NCBI RefSeq assembly: GCF_008831285.2 | Contig: NC_045142.1 | Span: 7,478,713-7,542,712, forward strand | Length of the DNA stretch: 64,000 nt | Direction: 5' to 3' | Origin: Nymphaea colorata | Lineage: Eukaryota > Streptophyta > Magnoliopsida > Nymphaeales > Nymphaeaceae | Shown here: piece by piece, positions 34,618-48,400 of the stretch | Position numbering within the stretch: the stretch's first letter is position 1 | How the letters are laid out: every line of letters starts with the position of its first letter | The notes under the pieces: model-generated | Database searches by the model: none | What the model saw: only the letters and a program-made list of their open reading frames with translations | Told to the model about the DNA's origin: nothing | Translations under genes and position numbers: made by a program

Positions 34618-35271
34618 GCCTAAAACACAGGTAGGCTCAAATGATAATACCCAAATACTCTAAAACTATGGTTGTGGAGTGTCATCCAAATACTCCCAAA
34701 TTTTAATGGGAATTTTTAAGAATAGGTTTTAAAACATATTTTTTTATGAATAACCTCATGCACACGTGTGTGTGTGTGTGTGTGTTTTTTGGGTCTTTTT
34801 CAAATCTAGATTTTGAGATTTGGGTTTTTAGTCTTGGCCAGATTTAGTTTTCACATCATCCAAACACACACTAAACCTGATTTTAATGGCAAAACCAGGT
34901 TTTTTGAAGAACCTGGTTTTGGGCTGGGGCATTCGGGCGTGCCTAAAACACAGGCAGGCTGAAATGATAGCACCCAAATACTCTAACAACCTGGTTTGAG
35001 AGTATCATCCAAATAAAACCAAATTTTCTTATGAGTTTTTAAGAATGGGTTTTAAAACATATTTTTTTACCAATAACCTTGTGTGTGTATGTGTGTTTTT
35101 TTTTTTTTGGAGTGGGAGAGGAGGATAATTATTCACTCTTCTTTTCAAAACTAAATTTTGGGTTTTCAGTTTTGGCCAATTCTAGTTTTCACATCATCCA
35201 AACATACCCTCAGCCTGGTTTTAGAAGCAAAACCTGGTTTTGCTTGAAGCACTTGGTTTTGGGCTGGGGCA
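34618..35271. repeat. Two-copy tandem repeat, ~323 bp unit
   Basis: GCCTAAAACACAGG starts at about 34618 and 34941, and each copy runs to GGTTTTGGGCTGGGGCATT. Each contains TTTTAAAACATATTTTTTTA followed by a GT-rich microsatellite. Shorter related phrases such as GCAAAACCAAGTTTTG continue to about 35560, and related words occur at 1-180. Confidence 0.8.
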
Positions 35272-35589
35272 TTTGTTGTCATCTTCAAAAACTTGGTTAT
35301 GTGAAAACTAAATTTTGTCAAGACGCAGATTCAAAAACAGTTTTTAAAACCTAGTTTGGATGTTTGAATGAAAAGATAAAAACTTAAAGAGGGAGAAAAA
35401 GTCAGTTTTGACTGAAAAGCTTCCAGGGACGTAGGTTTAAAAGCAAATTACTTCAAATTGATAAAATCTAATTTTTTATGTCTTCCAAATGTGTCTGAAA
35501 TAGGGTTTTGAAGGCAAAACCAAGTTTTGTCTTCTTAACTGGGTTTTAGGTTATTAGATCCCCCCAAATCTTTTATATTTGTTCGAGTC

Positions 35590-35800
35590 TTTGGAGTATT
35601 TACATGGGTTCGAGAATTGCTCGAATAAGCTCGGATCGCTAGAAAACCTGACCATGAGAATTGCTCGAGTCAGCTCGAATTGCTAGAAAGCCTGGCCAGA
35701 GTCAAGGATAGCCTTGACTCTTTTAATAATTCAAGTTATTTTAAAACTCGATTGAATCGACGAATCACCTCACTAAGTGGACGAATCAACTCGGTGACCA
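35590..35800. mobile_element. GAGTCGAGCTCG-type remnant
   Basis: GGTTCGAGAATTGCTCGAAT and its near-copy GAGAATTGCTCGAGTCAG occur within ~80 bases, with further TCGAATT words. It resembles the same low-complexity element bodies, with no clear ends. Confidence 0.3.
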
Positions 35801-36414
35801 ATCCAGGGTAGAGTTGCGGGTTTACCAACTATAGTTTGGATTTTCTCCCCATGATAATTTCTTGTCTAGAGTTGGGACGGAGGACAGGTTTTTCCCAAGG
35901 TAATGTGAGCGTAACAGTGATGGTGTATTTGTAATTTACCTTTCACATTTACTTTTTCTGTCGGCTTTTTTACCGCTAGCGCCTGAAATTTACTATGAAA
36001 TGTTAAACAGCAGAATGCAAACTTTTAAAAGTTAAGTGAGCTTGTTTTAAGTTGCACTTCCATTGAGTGGCTATTTGTAATTCTTACAATTTTACAAATC
36101 GCCACGTCTTGTATCTCACAATGTTTTGCTTTTATTTTTGAAATTTTGAGTCCGATTTTTCATTTTCAGATTGGAATGAGAATTTATTCCAAGACTAAGC
36201 TTGGCTCTTGGTTCGATAAGAAGTTGGGTTCGGACCAACCTCACACCCGAAACTCAGGTTTGAGCTCGAGCCTAACCGAGCCCGGGCAGTTGTAAGCTCG
36301 AGCCTAACCCGAGCTGCTTCCCTTCCCAAAAGGAAACAGGAAATTCAGGGCCTTTCAATAAGTAAGAAAGGAGCTCCTGGGCTCGGCCCCGATCGGGGGA
36401 GCTGCCAGAGCAAG

Positions 36415-36438
36415 TCTCTCTCTCTCTCTCGCTCTCTC
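36415..36438 (+). promoter_or_regulatory. CT-rich leader tract upstream of USB1
   Basis: A (TC)n run on the coding strand sits about 75-100 bases before the USB1 start codon, in the same position class as the tracts before HCF152 and the RRM gene. It is probably part of the 5' leader or core promoter. No clear TATA box was seen. Confidence 0.4.
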
Positions 36439-36511
36439 ATTTTTGTTTGCAACTCAACCAACTGGCAGGACAGAAGGTAGAAGCGCCACAAAGGAGGGAA
36501 GAAGACGAAGG

Positions 36512-39500
36512 ATGGAAGCATTGAGGTCGTCATATGGGTCATCGTCTGAGGATACAGACGACGATTCTTCTCTGGAAAGAAGCAAGAAGCGGGCAGCAGT
36601 CAGCCCTCCCTCGCCGGAACCGCAGTCCCTTCCCCCTCCTCCTCTTGACCTCTTGGATCCGCCAGGTCAAAAATTTCTCGTTTAACTGATGCATGTTTAT
36701 CTACCCTTCATCATCAGCGTCACCGTTGTCTTATTTGAATGAAAAATGAACACATATTGTAATTTCTTCTGTTTGTTATTCTTGGTTAATTTTTTTTGGT
36801 TGGTCCGCAAATGGGTTGAGTTGTCTGGGAACTGTTCGAGATATGACTAATCTCAAAGTTATGGAAATTGAGCTGTAATCCTGCAGAAAAGAACTAGACG
36901 TTTGTGTTAGTTGGACTAGTGCATGGGTCGATTAGTCAATAAAAGTGACAGAGCTGGCGATTGAGTGTTTGGGATATTGATCTGGTTGAGGTCGTTGAGG
37001 TTCAAAGAGGTGGCAACACATTTTTCTGGCTGATAATTTGTGAGGCTAACAGGAGTGGAACTTGGGGTGACATCAATGGAATCATCGATCAAACAAAACA
37101 GTTTTTCAGTGCTTGAAGGTTGAGTGCAAAATCTGCTCGGTAATCAAGAGACAAATTTAGTCCTCAGTTCGTGATTTTCTTTTGCAGTTGAATAGTTGCC
37201 TAGAAAATTTCACATGCACTTTTTTTTTTTTTTTCATTAGAGGAAATGCATTCTGAAGATACTTTTTAGGCCACTGGGGATTCTGTGGTTTTGCCATACC
37301 GTATTTGCGATTACTGCCTTGATTTAGTTGATTATAATACATGTTTAAGAAGAACTTGATGAACTTTAAGAAGTTTAAGAAGCCTTCCTTGCACGTGTTT
37401 TGGCCCTTGTATGGCTTCCTTAAGTAATGGCGTGATTCGTCAAGTAGGTGGTTGGTTCTGTTTTCTTAATGATCTAAGTTCTGTCTACTGCTTTACAAGT
37501 CTCATTTTGTGGTTGTTTAAAATGATGATTTCTTTAGAAGTACAATATTCTCTTGCATTTTGTTGACAGAACCACTGGGGTAAATATTCAGCTTTAAATA
37601 TTACTATATATTATCTATTATTGCCAAGGAAATTGATTGGACAATTCAGTCTCTGAGACAGTTAATCCATGCGGTTAATAGTAATAATTGTCCTCTCCTC
37701 TCCCTATGTTAGATTATCAGAAATAGGTTAAAGGATTATTTGATTATCCCATGCCTAGAAATCATAAAAATTTTACAGTTGCAAGTGTTGTTTCATTGTC
37801 AAGACATGAAATGGCACTTTGAAGATGAATGAAAGCCATCACTGATTAGTCAATCTTTGCTCCTTTAAGCAGAGAACAGAGCCCTAAGAGACCGTACTTT
37901 GCTTTGACGAGTTAATTGAGAAAGAATTACAAAGTGTTCTTATTGCATTGAGTAATCTCTGGAGTTAGAGTTCTCCACATGGGTATGTGAATAGATATAG
38001 AGATTCCTTTTTATGGTATGTAGGTTTCTTGTTCATTGGCCATGTAGATTTCTTGTTCATTGGTCGTCTAATCTATGCCTAGGAAACTTCTGTGAATGAT
38101 AAGATTTTATTGTTTTTCTGCAGTCATCTTATTTTCTTATATCAAATGTGGATGCTACAAGATAGGAAAGGAAGCTGTGCATATAATAAAGAACTTTAAG
38201 TATTTGTTTAGCAGAAATTTTTGTTATTTGATTGGCAGACTTTTCTTCCTAAGAATTTGGTATCTAGAAATAAAGATTTATCCATGATGCAAAAGTGAAA
38301 GTCAACTGTCTGACAATGGCTACTGTAACCTTGCTTGTAACATTATCAAGTTGGCAATGGCGTACACAGTATCAGTATAATCCTATGGTCTCACAGACAT
38401 GGCATCACATGAACTGATAAATGCGTAGAAGTTTGTTTTCTTTATCTTTTTCTGTGGATATTATAACATTTCTTAAGTAGGAATTGCCATTAAATTTTTC
38501 CCGTTTTCTTCTGCTGCAGTTTTTTTTTTTTTATCATGGTTTAATGAGTTAATTGCAGCTCATGATATATAACTTTTCTTGGATTTCAGCTTTTTTTCAA
38601 ACAAATGCAAATCGGGTTAGAAGCTTTCCGCACGTAGAAGGAAATTATGCACTGCATCTCTTTATCCCAGGTTCATTTGGGGTTTTCATTTGAACGTTTT
38701 TCATATGATTTTCTTTAGTTCGTAGTTTGTACTAATCGTCTTCTCATTCTTCTGTCCATGGTAGTCTTGATACCTGCAGTAATGAAGAAACAGTTGGTAC
38801 CTTTAATCAGAAAATCTATGTTGCTTGTGGAAGGGCTTCATGCTGTTGATATCGACATCCCTTTGAAGGATCTCTGTGTAGATGATGAAAAGTTCCTGCA
38901 ACTTGTCTTGGGAAGGGAGTTTCACATAAGCTTGTCTAGAACTGTTCCTATTCGCGTGCATCAGATTGATTCAATTGTCACAATGCTTCAACAGAAGTTC
39001 CAAGCCCAAAAGCGGTAGGTAAATTTTGTGCAAATGCTTCTTGTAGTTTCTGCCAGTTGAGCTTGATCAGCGAAATATTTAGTCACAAAAAGCTGATTGC
39101 CATTGTTGTCTACGCAGGTACTGGATAGAATTCAATACTTGGGAAGTGTTTGTTAATGATGATAGGACTCGAACTTTTCTGTCTATGGAAGTTAGTACCA
39201 GAGGCTTAAAGGAGGTATATGATCATTGCAGGGTCCTTGCTTTTTAATTTAAGCTTTTACATTCATATTCACGTATACATCTGTTTAGGTTCCTGTTTTA
39301 GTGCGTGGAATTAATGTTCTCTTCTCTTGTTTCAGATAACCAGGCAAATTCAAGTTGTGAATGATGTATATAGGTTGCATAATCTCCCAGAGTTTTATGA
39401 GGTGCAGGCACTTATCAAAATCCTTTACTGCTGGGCTTATTATGTGCAATATGCATTTAGATAATTGATTCTGTGAGGACATGTTAATTTGTGAATATAT

Positions 39501-40602
39501 TTGGAATATCATGCAATTCAGTGTTTCGTGGAAAAGCTAATGCACATCGATGACATATCACTGGTAATCTGTATATTCTACAACCTCATGTAACTTGTCA
39601 GCCATGATACTTTTTGAAATAGCCATTGCCAGACTCATGCATTCTTGTACGACTTTCTGGCTTTTGCTGTTCTAATATGTCAATTTTCTACAGAATAATG
39701 ATTGTATTCGTGCAATAATGGTAACAGAAATATTATCTTAACATGCAACAGTGATTACTATAGTCTCTTTGTGATGCCATTGTGTTATATGTCATGTGCG
39801 AGGCATCATTCTTTTAGCATCCTTCTGCTCATCAAAAAATTCAACCTTTTAGGCATACTCAATGTTTTTTTTTTTTTCGTAAATTGAAATCAAGAATCTT
39901 TATGACCTACCCTCAATTTCAAGAAAATACATTAGGCTTCCTGTAGTTTGAATTTCTTGTGCGGACTCTTCTGATTAGGTGATAGTGGTTTCAGCCTTTC
40001 AGCTATTGCAACCTTATCAGATTGTAGGAAAGATAACAGTCAGCGGTTGTGCATTCATCTCAATGAGCTTGATACTGTCTTCGGTGAAAGACTAATTTCC
40101 TCTAAATTGGTCAGATTTTTCAACATAATTAAGATGATTTGATCTTGTTGATTTCTCCTTTTGTAAAATTGTATCATACACTGAGATGACTGAAACGATA
40201 AAATCATACCTGTTTCCAGTTATAATTGATGCATGACGTGTTATTGAGACGTCCCTGCATAAAGCACTTAAGCTGGTCCAGATTTAAGAGTTATATGTTC
40301 CCATGATAGAGAAAATTTGTCTGCTTTCTAATACCATTCTGCAACTGCAATTTTGTATTTCCACATATTAGTCATGAAGTTAACTTCCAAGTTGATTTAT
40401 GCAGAATCCTCGGCCACATATATCACTGGCTTGGGGACTTGGTGATATCAGCCATTCTTTGCAACAAGCAGTTAATGAACTGAACAGATCTAGGCCAAGT
40501 AGCGGATCTGCTCAGAAGAATATTTTTTCATGTATGTTTAATGGCATTGAGTGTAGAATAGGAAAGAAATCATATACCATCTGTAAAGTTTTAGTGGCAT
40601 GA
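36512..40602 (+). CDS. USB1: U6 snRNA phosphodiesterase USB1 (Mpn1 family), six exons
   Basis: Exons are 36512-36665, 38590-38670, 38765-39014, 39118-39214, 39336-39401 and 40405-40602, all GT-AG and phase-consistent, giving 281 residues. That is the usual size for the family. The acidic, Ser-rich N-terminus (MEALRSSYGSSSEDTDDD) is followed by a 2H-phosphodiesterase fold with two catalytic H-x-S motifs: FHISLSRT (His132, Ser134) and PHISLAWG (His221, Ser223). The linking blocks include YWIEFNTWEVFVND and TFLSMEV. USB1 is a nuclear 3'-5' exonuclease that trims the oligo(U) tail of U6 snRNA and protects its end, supporting spliceosome function. Both catalytic motifs are intact, so the enzyme should be active. 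Intron 1 is about 1.9 kb. The start follows a (CT)n leader at 36415-36438. Confidence 0.93.
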
Positions 40603-41234
40603 GAAGAATATTAGTGTTCACAACAAGCTTTTGTTCTTTTGCCATTTAAGATACTTGTTACTGCATTTCCCTGCATATATGTAAATATTATGTAACATCA
40701 ATGCACTATGGCAGAAGAATTGGGAGGTGTTTTTTGTCCTTGGCAATGTGGATACTGGTTCGGCCTTGCTCTCTTGTTTGGGCAGCTAAGGAAGACTTTC
40801 ATGCTGGCATTTTTATTGTCAGATCTTCTCTTATATGAGTAGCCATTTCGAGTGTGATAGTCAAGCATAGTGGATATGGTGATTCTAGCTATATTTTCCG
40901 ACATGATCTTTAATGGAATTAAAGTATGGTAAACAACTTTTGCAAATTTCCAGAGCGTGGCTTTTAAAATGTGCTTGATTGGGTACAAATCTACTAGACC
41001 GTTCCCTTTTTAGGCCAAGGGAAACTCCTACATGGATCATTCATACGAGTACTCCCTGCCCAGAGAGTGCACACTCCCAATTTCAAATTTTCAGGCAGGG
41101 ATTCATCAAAAGCTCATGTAGTATCTCTAAACCTGGGTTTTCTGGATGAGGAAGTCTGAATTATTAAGGGTGCTTGGCCAAGTACCTTTCAACATCATTG
41201 GTTTCAATACAAGTAGAGGTAGATGCCATAATTA

Positions 41235-41365
41235 GTTTATTATTGTGCAGGTCTAGTATCAGTGAAATGGCCTAGTATCAATGTTATTATTGTGCAGGTT
41301 TGTTGTATCTGTTCAGGTCTAGTATCATGTTATTATTGTGCAGGTTTGTTGTATATGTTCAGGTA
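41235..41365. repeat. Short direct repeats downstream of USB1
   Basis: GGTCTAGTATCA and ATGTTATTATTGTGCAGGTT followed by TGTTGTAT recur two to three times at ~60 base spacing. Non-coding. Confidence 0.6.
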
Positions 41366-41938
41366 AGCCACATTTACACAAAATAAAGAAGAGGATTCTG
41401 CCTACACGGAAGGAGTAGCTAGGGATGCAAAACGAATAGTCATAATTGATTCTGAGATGGTATATACCCAAAATTGTGAACATTCCTTCCTGGTCCGTTA
41501 ATAATGTCAATCTTTCATCTTTTATTAAGCCTACTGGCTGGAATCTGAATGGAAAAGCTGGACTAACCTGGGCAGCTTTGTTACATGGCCTTAAAACGCT
41601 TGTTTACAGCGCGCTTTTAGTTCATGCGTTTCCACAAAAACATGTCTCAATGGCATTCGACAATGCTCCTCTCCGTGCCCTTAGAACCCGCATATATATT
41701 GTACACACGTTCCAAGGATCAAAACGAGCGACTTCCTAAACATGTACACAACATGTGCAAGAATTGTCACAGAAAACTCTTAAAATGGAAAGGCCGGTTG
41801 ACTCATCAAATAACATGATGTACATCTCTTCCATTAATATGAATAAGTTCAATTACTACCAAACCGATCTTAGGGACCAAAAAAAGACACATAACAGCAA
41901 CAATATCAATAAGCAAACTGACTCGGAATATCAGAATA

Positions 41939-41949
41939 GAGAGAGAGAG

Positions 41950-41982
<33 letters not shown>

Positions 41983-41983
41983 C
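41939..41983. repeat. (GA)n/(CA)n microsatellite
   Basis: GA runs interrupted by a short CA run, in the space between USB1 and the transporter gene. Confidence 0.85.
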
Positions 41984-42414
41984 TTATACAATTGAAAACT
42001 AAAGCCTTTTAATATACGTATTTGAAAGTCGTACATGAGCGAAGAGACATAAACGAGAATTTAACTTTTATAAGGAGCATCTCATATTAATTAAATAGAA
42101 AATTAACAGATAAAAGGAGCCGTTGTGTAAGGCCAATTCTCCAAAAGAATTATACGGCACTCTTTCGCAACCAAGTTAAAATAAAGAATGCCAAGCAACA
42201 TCCCCTTTCCTTCCCCGAAAGGGAAAGCATAAAATAAAAAGCGAAAATCTCAGTTTTATTGAGACCTCTCTATCCTCAACTATTCTGCTGTTGATACAAG
42301 ATGGAAACCTTCCTTCAAGTTTCCACTTCAAAAAGAATATGGGGTGCATCTGGCAAGCTGATGCAGCTGCAAACATGATCAGAGCTCCGACGTGGTGCTG
42401 CATGCTCTTGGTGT

Positions 42415-45400
42415 TCACTTGCACCGCTTCTTAGCTTCACTATAAAGAACAACACCAATAACTGTGAGTGTGTAACCAAGCATGCCGGTGACCGAAACAG
42501 GGTTGCGGAAGAGCATGATAGAGACCACAACTGCTACAGCACCTTTTGCATTGCCTAGCACCTGCAAAATGCGTCAAACCTGTCAAACCCGTCCTTAAGT
42601 TTCATGCAAAACAAGGGAATCAATTCGCTTTAACCACACTCCTATCTAAGTAGTGGCTGTGCCTGCTTCACTAAAAGCAGAGACCTGGTATCTAAGTAGA
42701 GAAACCAAGTAAGCAGACCCACTATTACCAATTGTGCCATCTATAGCACCTGCCACCAAGTTCTTAAGAGTCAAGACCAACATGGTTCCATGATATTCAT
42801 CGTTGAAGACAAAATTGTGCATCAAACATCTTGCGAAGGCCAAACCAAAGATCTAAATGGTTGGTAGATACTAATAAAAAAGTCCAAAAATAGGCCCCCC
42901 ATAAAAACAGGACTAACAAGAAAAGCTGCATGCCACTTCTTGGATGCTACTGGGTGGATCAGATTAATTATAAGTCCACATTAAATAGCAAGTAGTTACA
43001 CAGAGGTGCATGTCTTAAGTTGGATGGATATGCTGATCAGCCCTAGGGAAGAGCCCTTTAGCCTAACCCTATACCACTACCAGGCAGTGGTAATTTCAAA
43101 TGACTACCAACGCAAATGCCTTTACTTCTTTCCTATTCCTTCCGTTTTTTCTTTTCTTTTCATTTTCTTTTTTTTTTGTGCTTCTAACCCTTTCACTCCG
43201 CTGACCTCTACGTTCCAGACTGTGAACTAGGAAGTAGGTTTCCTTTATCAAGACAGCCATGCATCATAAATGACCAATACGGAGAGTAATATATCCATAC
43301 ATTTAGAAACACAAGCAATTTTTTGGCACTAATCACATTGATTGCTATGTGAAGAAACTTGAAGAAATAACTGGCAAAGTAAATTAAGAAAAGAAAGCCT
43401 AGACATATACACGTAAAACAAGAGCAAGCGAGAAAGTATAAAAAAGTAAATACAATAAACAGAAAAAAAAGCTTCAAACTAACCACATGGGTCAAATTTT
43501 TCTCAAATACCACCCTTTTGATTAAATCACATGTTTCAGTAATATATCAGGTTACATAAAAATGGGCCAAGTAACGGAGATATCTTTAATGGAAAAGAAA
43601 CATAGGTCAGACCAAGGATGTCCAAGCAAGTCTTATGTCCGAACATCAATTTTATAATCTGTTTATTTGTTTTCCATAGTCATTAGTAAACGAAGAAAGG
43701 AGGTAACTGCCAAATACAAGAATTATATGACAACCTGGAGAATTTACAAGCATGAGAAAATGGACTACACCTAGACGGTAAAGAAAAGGATGGGAAGGCA
43801 ATTGTGAAAATGAAAGGTAAAGAGCATTATGAGGTCAGTCACAAATTTTTATTGCCAAAAAAAAAAAGTGGACGTTTTCAGTAGGCAAATAAGACGAGAT
43901 TTCAATTTATTACCAAATGAATTTCTCAATGTCTTGATATTATCATGACAAAAAAACTGTAAAAAAAAAAATCGAAAGCTGAAAGTAAAAAGGAAAAACC
44001 TTGAAACACTTGTAGTTTGCAAGTCCAATCTTTGGAATGTAACTCTTGAGGAGGGAGGACACATTTTTAATGCGGTGGTTTGTTGATAACTTGGTATGAC
44101 ATTGCGACTGGTGAGTTGTATGGCTAACTTATGGTGCCTGTTGGTTAGTTTTGGTTGTAATATGATACAGGTTACCTGTTAGTTGTTTACTTGTTTGCTG
44201 ATTGTTTGTTATACAAGTAGCATCTTTCTTGCTCAATTAGCAAATCTTAACTTAGTCATTTGTCTTCACATTTTTTATCTCTTTATTTTACTTTTTCATT
44301 TATCCTCTTTTACCTATTTTTTGGATCTTTCTTTTTTTTTTTTTGAAATTCCTGATATTCTCTCGAAATTTTCCCAAGGAAATAACCTCACCAAAATATA
44401 CTCAAAAAGCTTACAGATAAAAAATCTGAGGATTATATCTGTGACTATGCCATGAAGTATAACTGTTGATCTATGTTGCAAACACTAGGCAGGCCTAAGC
44501 AGCAGAACCCAGGCCAAAGCGGCAGACCATAGAAGGAACTAGTCAAAGCCTAAGCTGTGCATGGTTGGTGTCTAGGCACTCCTCAACAGAAAGAAGGGAT
44601 AAAATGTAAAGAGGGGGAAAAAACAGAAGAGGAAAAAGGGTAAATGTGGGGGTTTTCAGAAAACTCCACCTTCGTCAATAGACTAGAAGATATAACAAAA
44701 ATAAATTAACTTTTAGGATTAGAACCTAAAAGAAAGGTTTTGTTTGGACCACCTAGGTGCTAGATATTTGGGCTATTGCCTAGCACCTAGGCACACCTAT
44801 GCATGCTCTTGAATACAAGCTTGCTGATCAGATTAAAATAGGTATTTTTTTTTAAAAAAGAAGAGGAAAAGATAACGACAGAAAGATGCAAAATATTTAC
44901 ATATCATAGAAAAGGTTGTAGATAAAAAGCATCAATGTTCAATGTTTCAACAAAATATTGTATACAGTAAGAGAGCAAGAATCAACTGTAAGAAAAATAT
45001 AACTCGGTAAAAAAAAAGCATCCCAAGTTATAAAGAGAAAAATAATGAAATACTAGATGAAACAGGAAAAGTATCACGGACATGAAGTTCACAAGAAAAT
45101 GTTGAAAATAATTGTTTCTTCCTTTTTCCTTTTTCAAATAACACTGTGTTTCACAATAAGGGGATTAAGAAATTACCTAATGGCTAATGGTATGCAAAGT
45201 GGGATTACAGTGGCGTTCACAGTTACGAGACACATAAATATTTTATTAAAACATAAGGTGAAATGATAGACCTTATCAGTTATCACCATTCAACTTAGAA
45301 ACAAAAGCAACTCTCTTTTTTTTCAAGAATACTTGATTATTATTTCTCATAAATCTTAAATAAAGAATAACACTTATCTAAGCTGCAGAAAAGCTATTAT

Positions 45401-48400
45401 TGAGGAATCTTGTTTGATTACTTGTCCAGCAAGCCAATAACCAAACGAGAAAGATATGGAATTCACTATTTTAACTCAGATGAAATCACGAAAATTGAGA
45501 CAGATCAATGACTAGAAGGATCAAATAAATCATTAGTTTAGTTTTTCAGAATACAATGGAGAACCATTGGTCCAAACCAGTCACCGATCTTAATCTCAGA
45601 AACGAGTATTTCTTGCACTATTAACAAATATTTTTGCTCCAGAGAACCTTAGAAAATCTTGAAACACCAAAATATTGAAAAACTAAAATGAATATAAAAA
45701 ACTGTATGAGAGAATAGATTCCACAAAATTATCCTAAAGAATCATGATCAAATGATTACAGAAAATTTTTTCAGGATTTAAAATAAGAAAGAAACCACAA
45801 AAATAGAGCACCTATAATCTTATATGCACAAAATATATAAAGAACAACTTTTTTAACTTCAGAAAATAATAATGATTGTTACAATATTATCACAATATAC
45901 ATTTCCGCCATCTCTTAATTTCTTATTGTAATGTGCATAAGTTTATCATAGCTTGCCAACATTATCACAGTATTTTTGAAAAGTTAATAGAAACAAGCAA
46001 AAAAGTATTTGAAAAAAAAAAAACATTAAAAAACAAGTATGAAAAAAGGCCTTTTTCCAAGGTCTCATGAAAACATAGGCAAATCCTGAGACAATGTTGA
46101 AACTTATTTGTTCTTTGATGATCTGATGCAGATGCCAGGTTTTTTTGTTGATACTATCAACTGCCTTAAATAATGATATCAACAAGCTTAAATAGTGATG
46201 CCAACAAACTTTGAAATATGCACTAATCTCAACCATGTAATCAAAATGATCAGACAGCTCATAAAAGGATAGATGTAAAATCGCTTCTGGAAAAATTAGA
46301 TGATAGGTACTTTCTGGATTACAGCCTTCACAACTATTTAATATGATCAGATGGTTGATATCAGTACAAACTAGTGCCCATATTTACCAATGCTTAGATT
46401 CCAGAAACCCTTGTTTGACAAATCATTCTTTTTAGTTTTTGCCAACTGAATCAGTGGGGATGGCCTTGAAAACAGCTAATATCTGGTGAAAGAACTCACA
46501 AAAAGGAATCAAAACCAAGACATAATTGAATGATTTATATCAGCAAAAGTTTCACATTCATTTATTTGTATTCAGGAGGTCTGCATCCTCACAGCACTTG
46601 TGACTGCCATGATGGCATCATCTACAAACAGTTAGAACAATTAGCACCATAAAAAGGGAATGAGTTTAACCAAATTATCCAACAAATCAAACCAACTACC
46701 TTTCAATCTATTTCAAAACGAATAACCAAAAGATATGCTTAGTATAACAAAAAAGGTTAAGTATTATGTGCATTTGATAACTGGATCCATGAAAATGCAA
46801 AACAAAATAAAGGGTACAAGCTAGATAAGATACCTGGAGAGTTAAAGCACTGGTGTGCTTTGTAACCAAGAAATTGGTTAAGTTGACAAAATATGCCAAT
46901 GATGAATTGAACAACAAATACCAAACAATCTTGACATCCTGTCTTGCAAGTGCAACAGTCATTCCCAGCACATTTGGCTCCATAAACAAGGTTGCAGGCA
47001 GTAAAAGCACCACAGCAATAGGGGCCATATAGAGAAGAAGATTCATGGAATTAAGTTTTTCCCTGTGAATAAAGAAGCTAAGAGTTTTAGTACAGTTTCA
47101 ATTAGCACACGCCATTAAGTAGTCATCACATCAGAAGGATAAACATCTTTAACAGAAGGGGGATAAAACCATCCAGACAAATCACAAATATTTCATGGCA
47201 TTGTCAATCACGGGGCAAACAAGAAAAGATATCTACAGAAGGCACACCAGTTACATATGCATGCAGTTAAGTTGTTGCATAAAACTGCTCTTAAGTAGTC
47301 ACACTTATATACAAGGATAAGACAAGTATGAGATGGTTGCCTACCCAACCATCCAAACCACAGAAACCCTGTTCTTTTGGAAATGTAGCCACTAATAGCA
47401 GAAACATACCCTTCAGAAGACAGCAAGATCCCTTGAAGGACTGATTTTAGCGCCCTTGCAGCAGTTGCACCAATGCACATTATGAAACCAAACAAATGGA
47501 AACTTGGCTCGCCCTACAAAAAGATAAACATGGTTGTTTAGTTCACTACAGAAAAACTGATGTACATTCACCGACAAGTAAGACAAATTTTACATACAAT
47601 TTAAACAAAGTGCAAGGCGATTCATCAAGCTCCTTAAAAGTAAGCAAGTAGACCAACGATCGCCACCAATGGAACCAGGATCAACTAAGATACATAGAAA
47701 TAAAGCGACACTATTATAACAGCATCTTCAGCAGCCAACTATGCAGCATGTTATGGACACGAGCAGACTGCATCGAAACAAGGGAAAAAGCAAACGGTTG
47801 TATTGCTTTGAACAGCACCGGATGCCGTAAGGGCCTAAGGGGCACATTATTGTCGACTTACCAAACGGGGGAAAAAAAAGCCACTCCTAGAATCCACATC
47901 GTGATTAAATGATCTCATCCACAAGAAGAGTATAATGTGCCAAACAATATAACAATCTGCAACCCAGAGGCTAAAAAAGCAAGTCGTACGACGAAGATAA
48001 TACATGCATCAAACAAATATTAGATCCAAATTCAACATGTCGATCAAGAAATGTAACACAAACTTGACGAATCTAATTAATTTAAAGCGCAAATAACGAC
48101 AATCCAGAAAAAGGAAAAAGCGAGCTCGACGACTCACCCCGCTTGCTATGATAACTCCTGTGACGACAGGAATCAGCGTCACATACGTTAGCCAAGCCTC
48201 CCGCTTCACCGTCATAATATAAGCAAAAACTGCAGTGAAAAACGGCGTCGTCGCCCCCACCGCCTGGTTGAAGGACACAGGTAGGTACTTCAGCGAAACA
48301 TTGCCACTAACCACCGAAGTGCAGAATATGGCGCTGAGGGCCGCGATTTTCATGAACTGCACCCTCGACCGAATCGTCTGCATTGGCACCATCTTGAACC

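Larger units (their letters stand above)
40603..42414. other. Convergent intergenic space between USB1 and the transporter gene
   Basis: It contains the 3' ends of both genes, the short repeats at 41.2-41.4 kb and a GA/CA microsatellite. A 97-codon open stretch at 41446-41739 matches nothing I recognise. Confidence 0.5.

Noticed and set aside
41446-41739. 97-codon open frame between USB1 and the transporter gene
   Set aside because: No recognisable family and no intron/exon support. It may be UTR or intergenic sequence.
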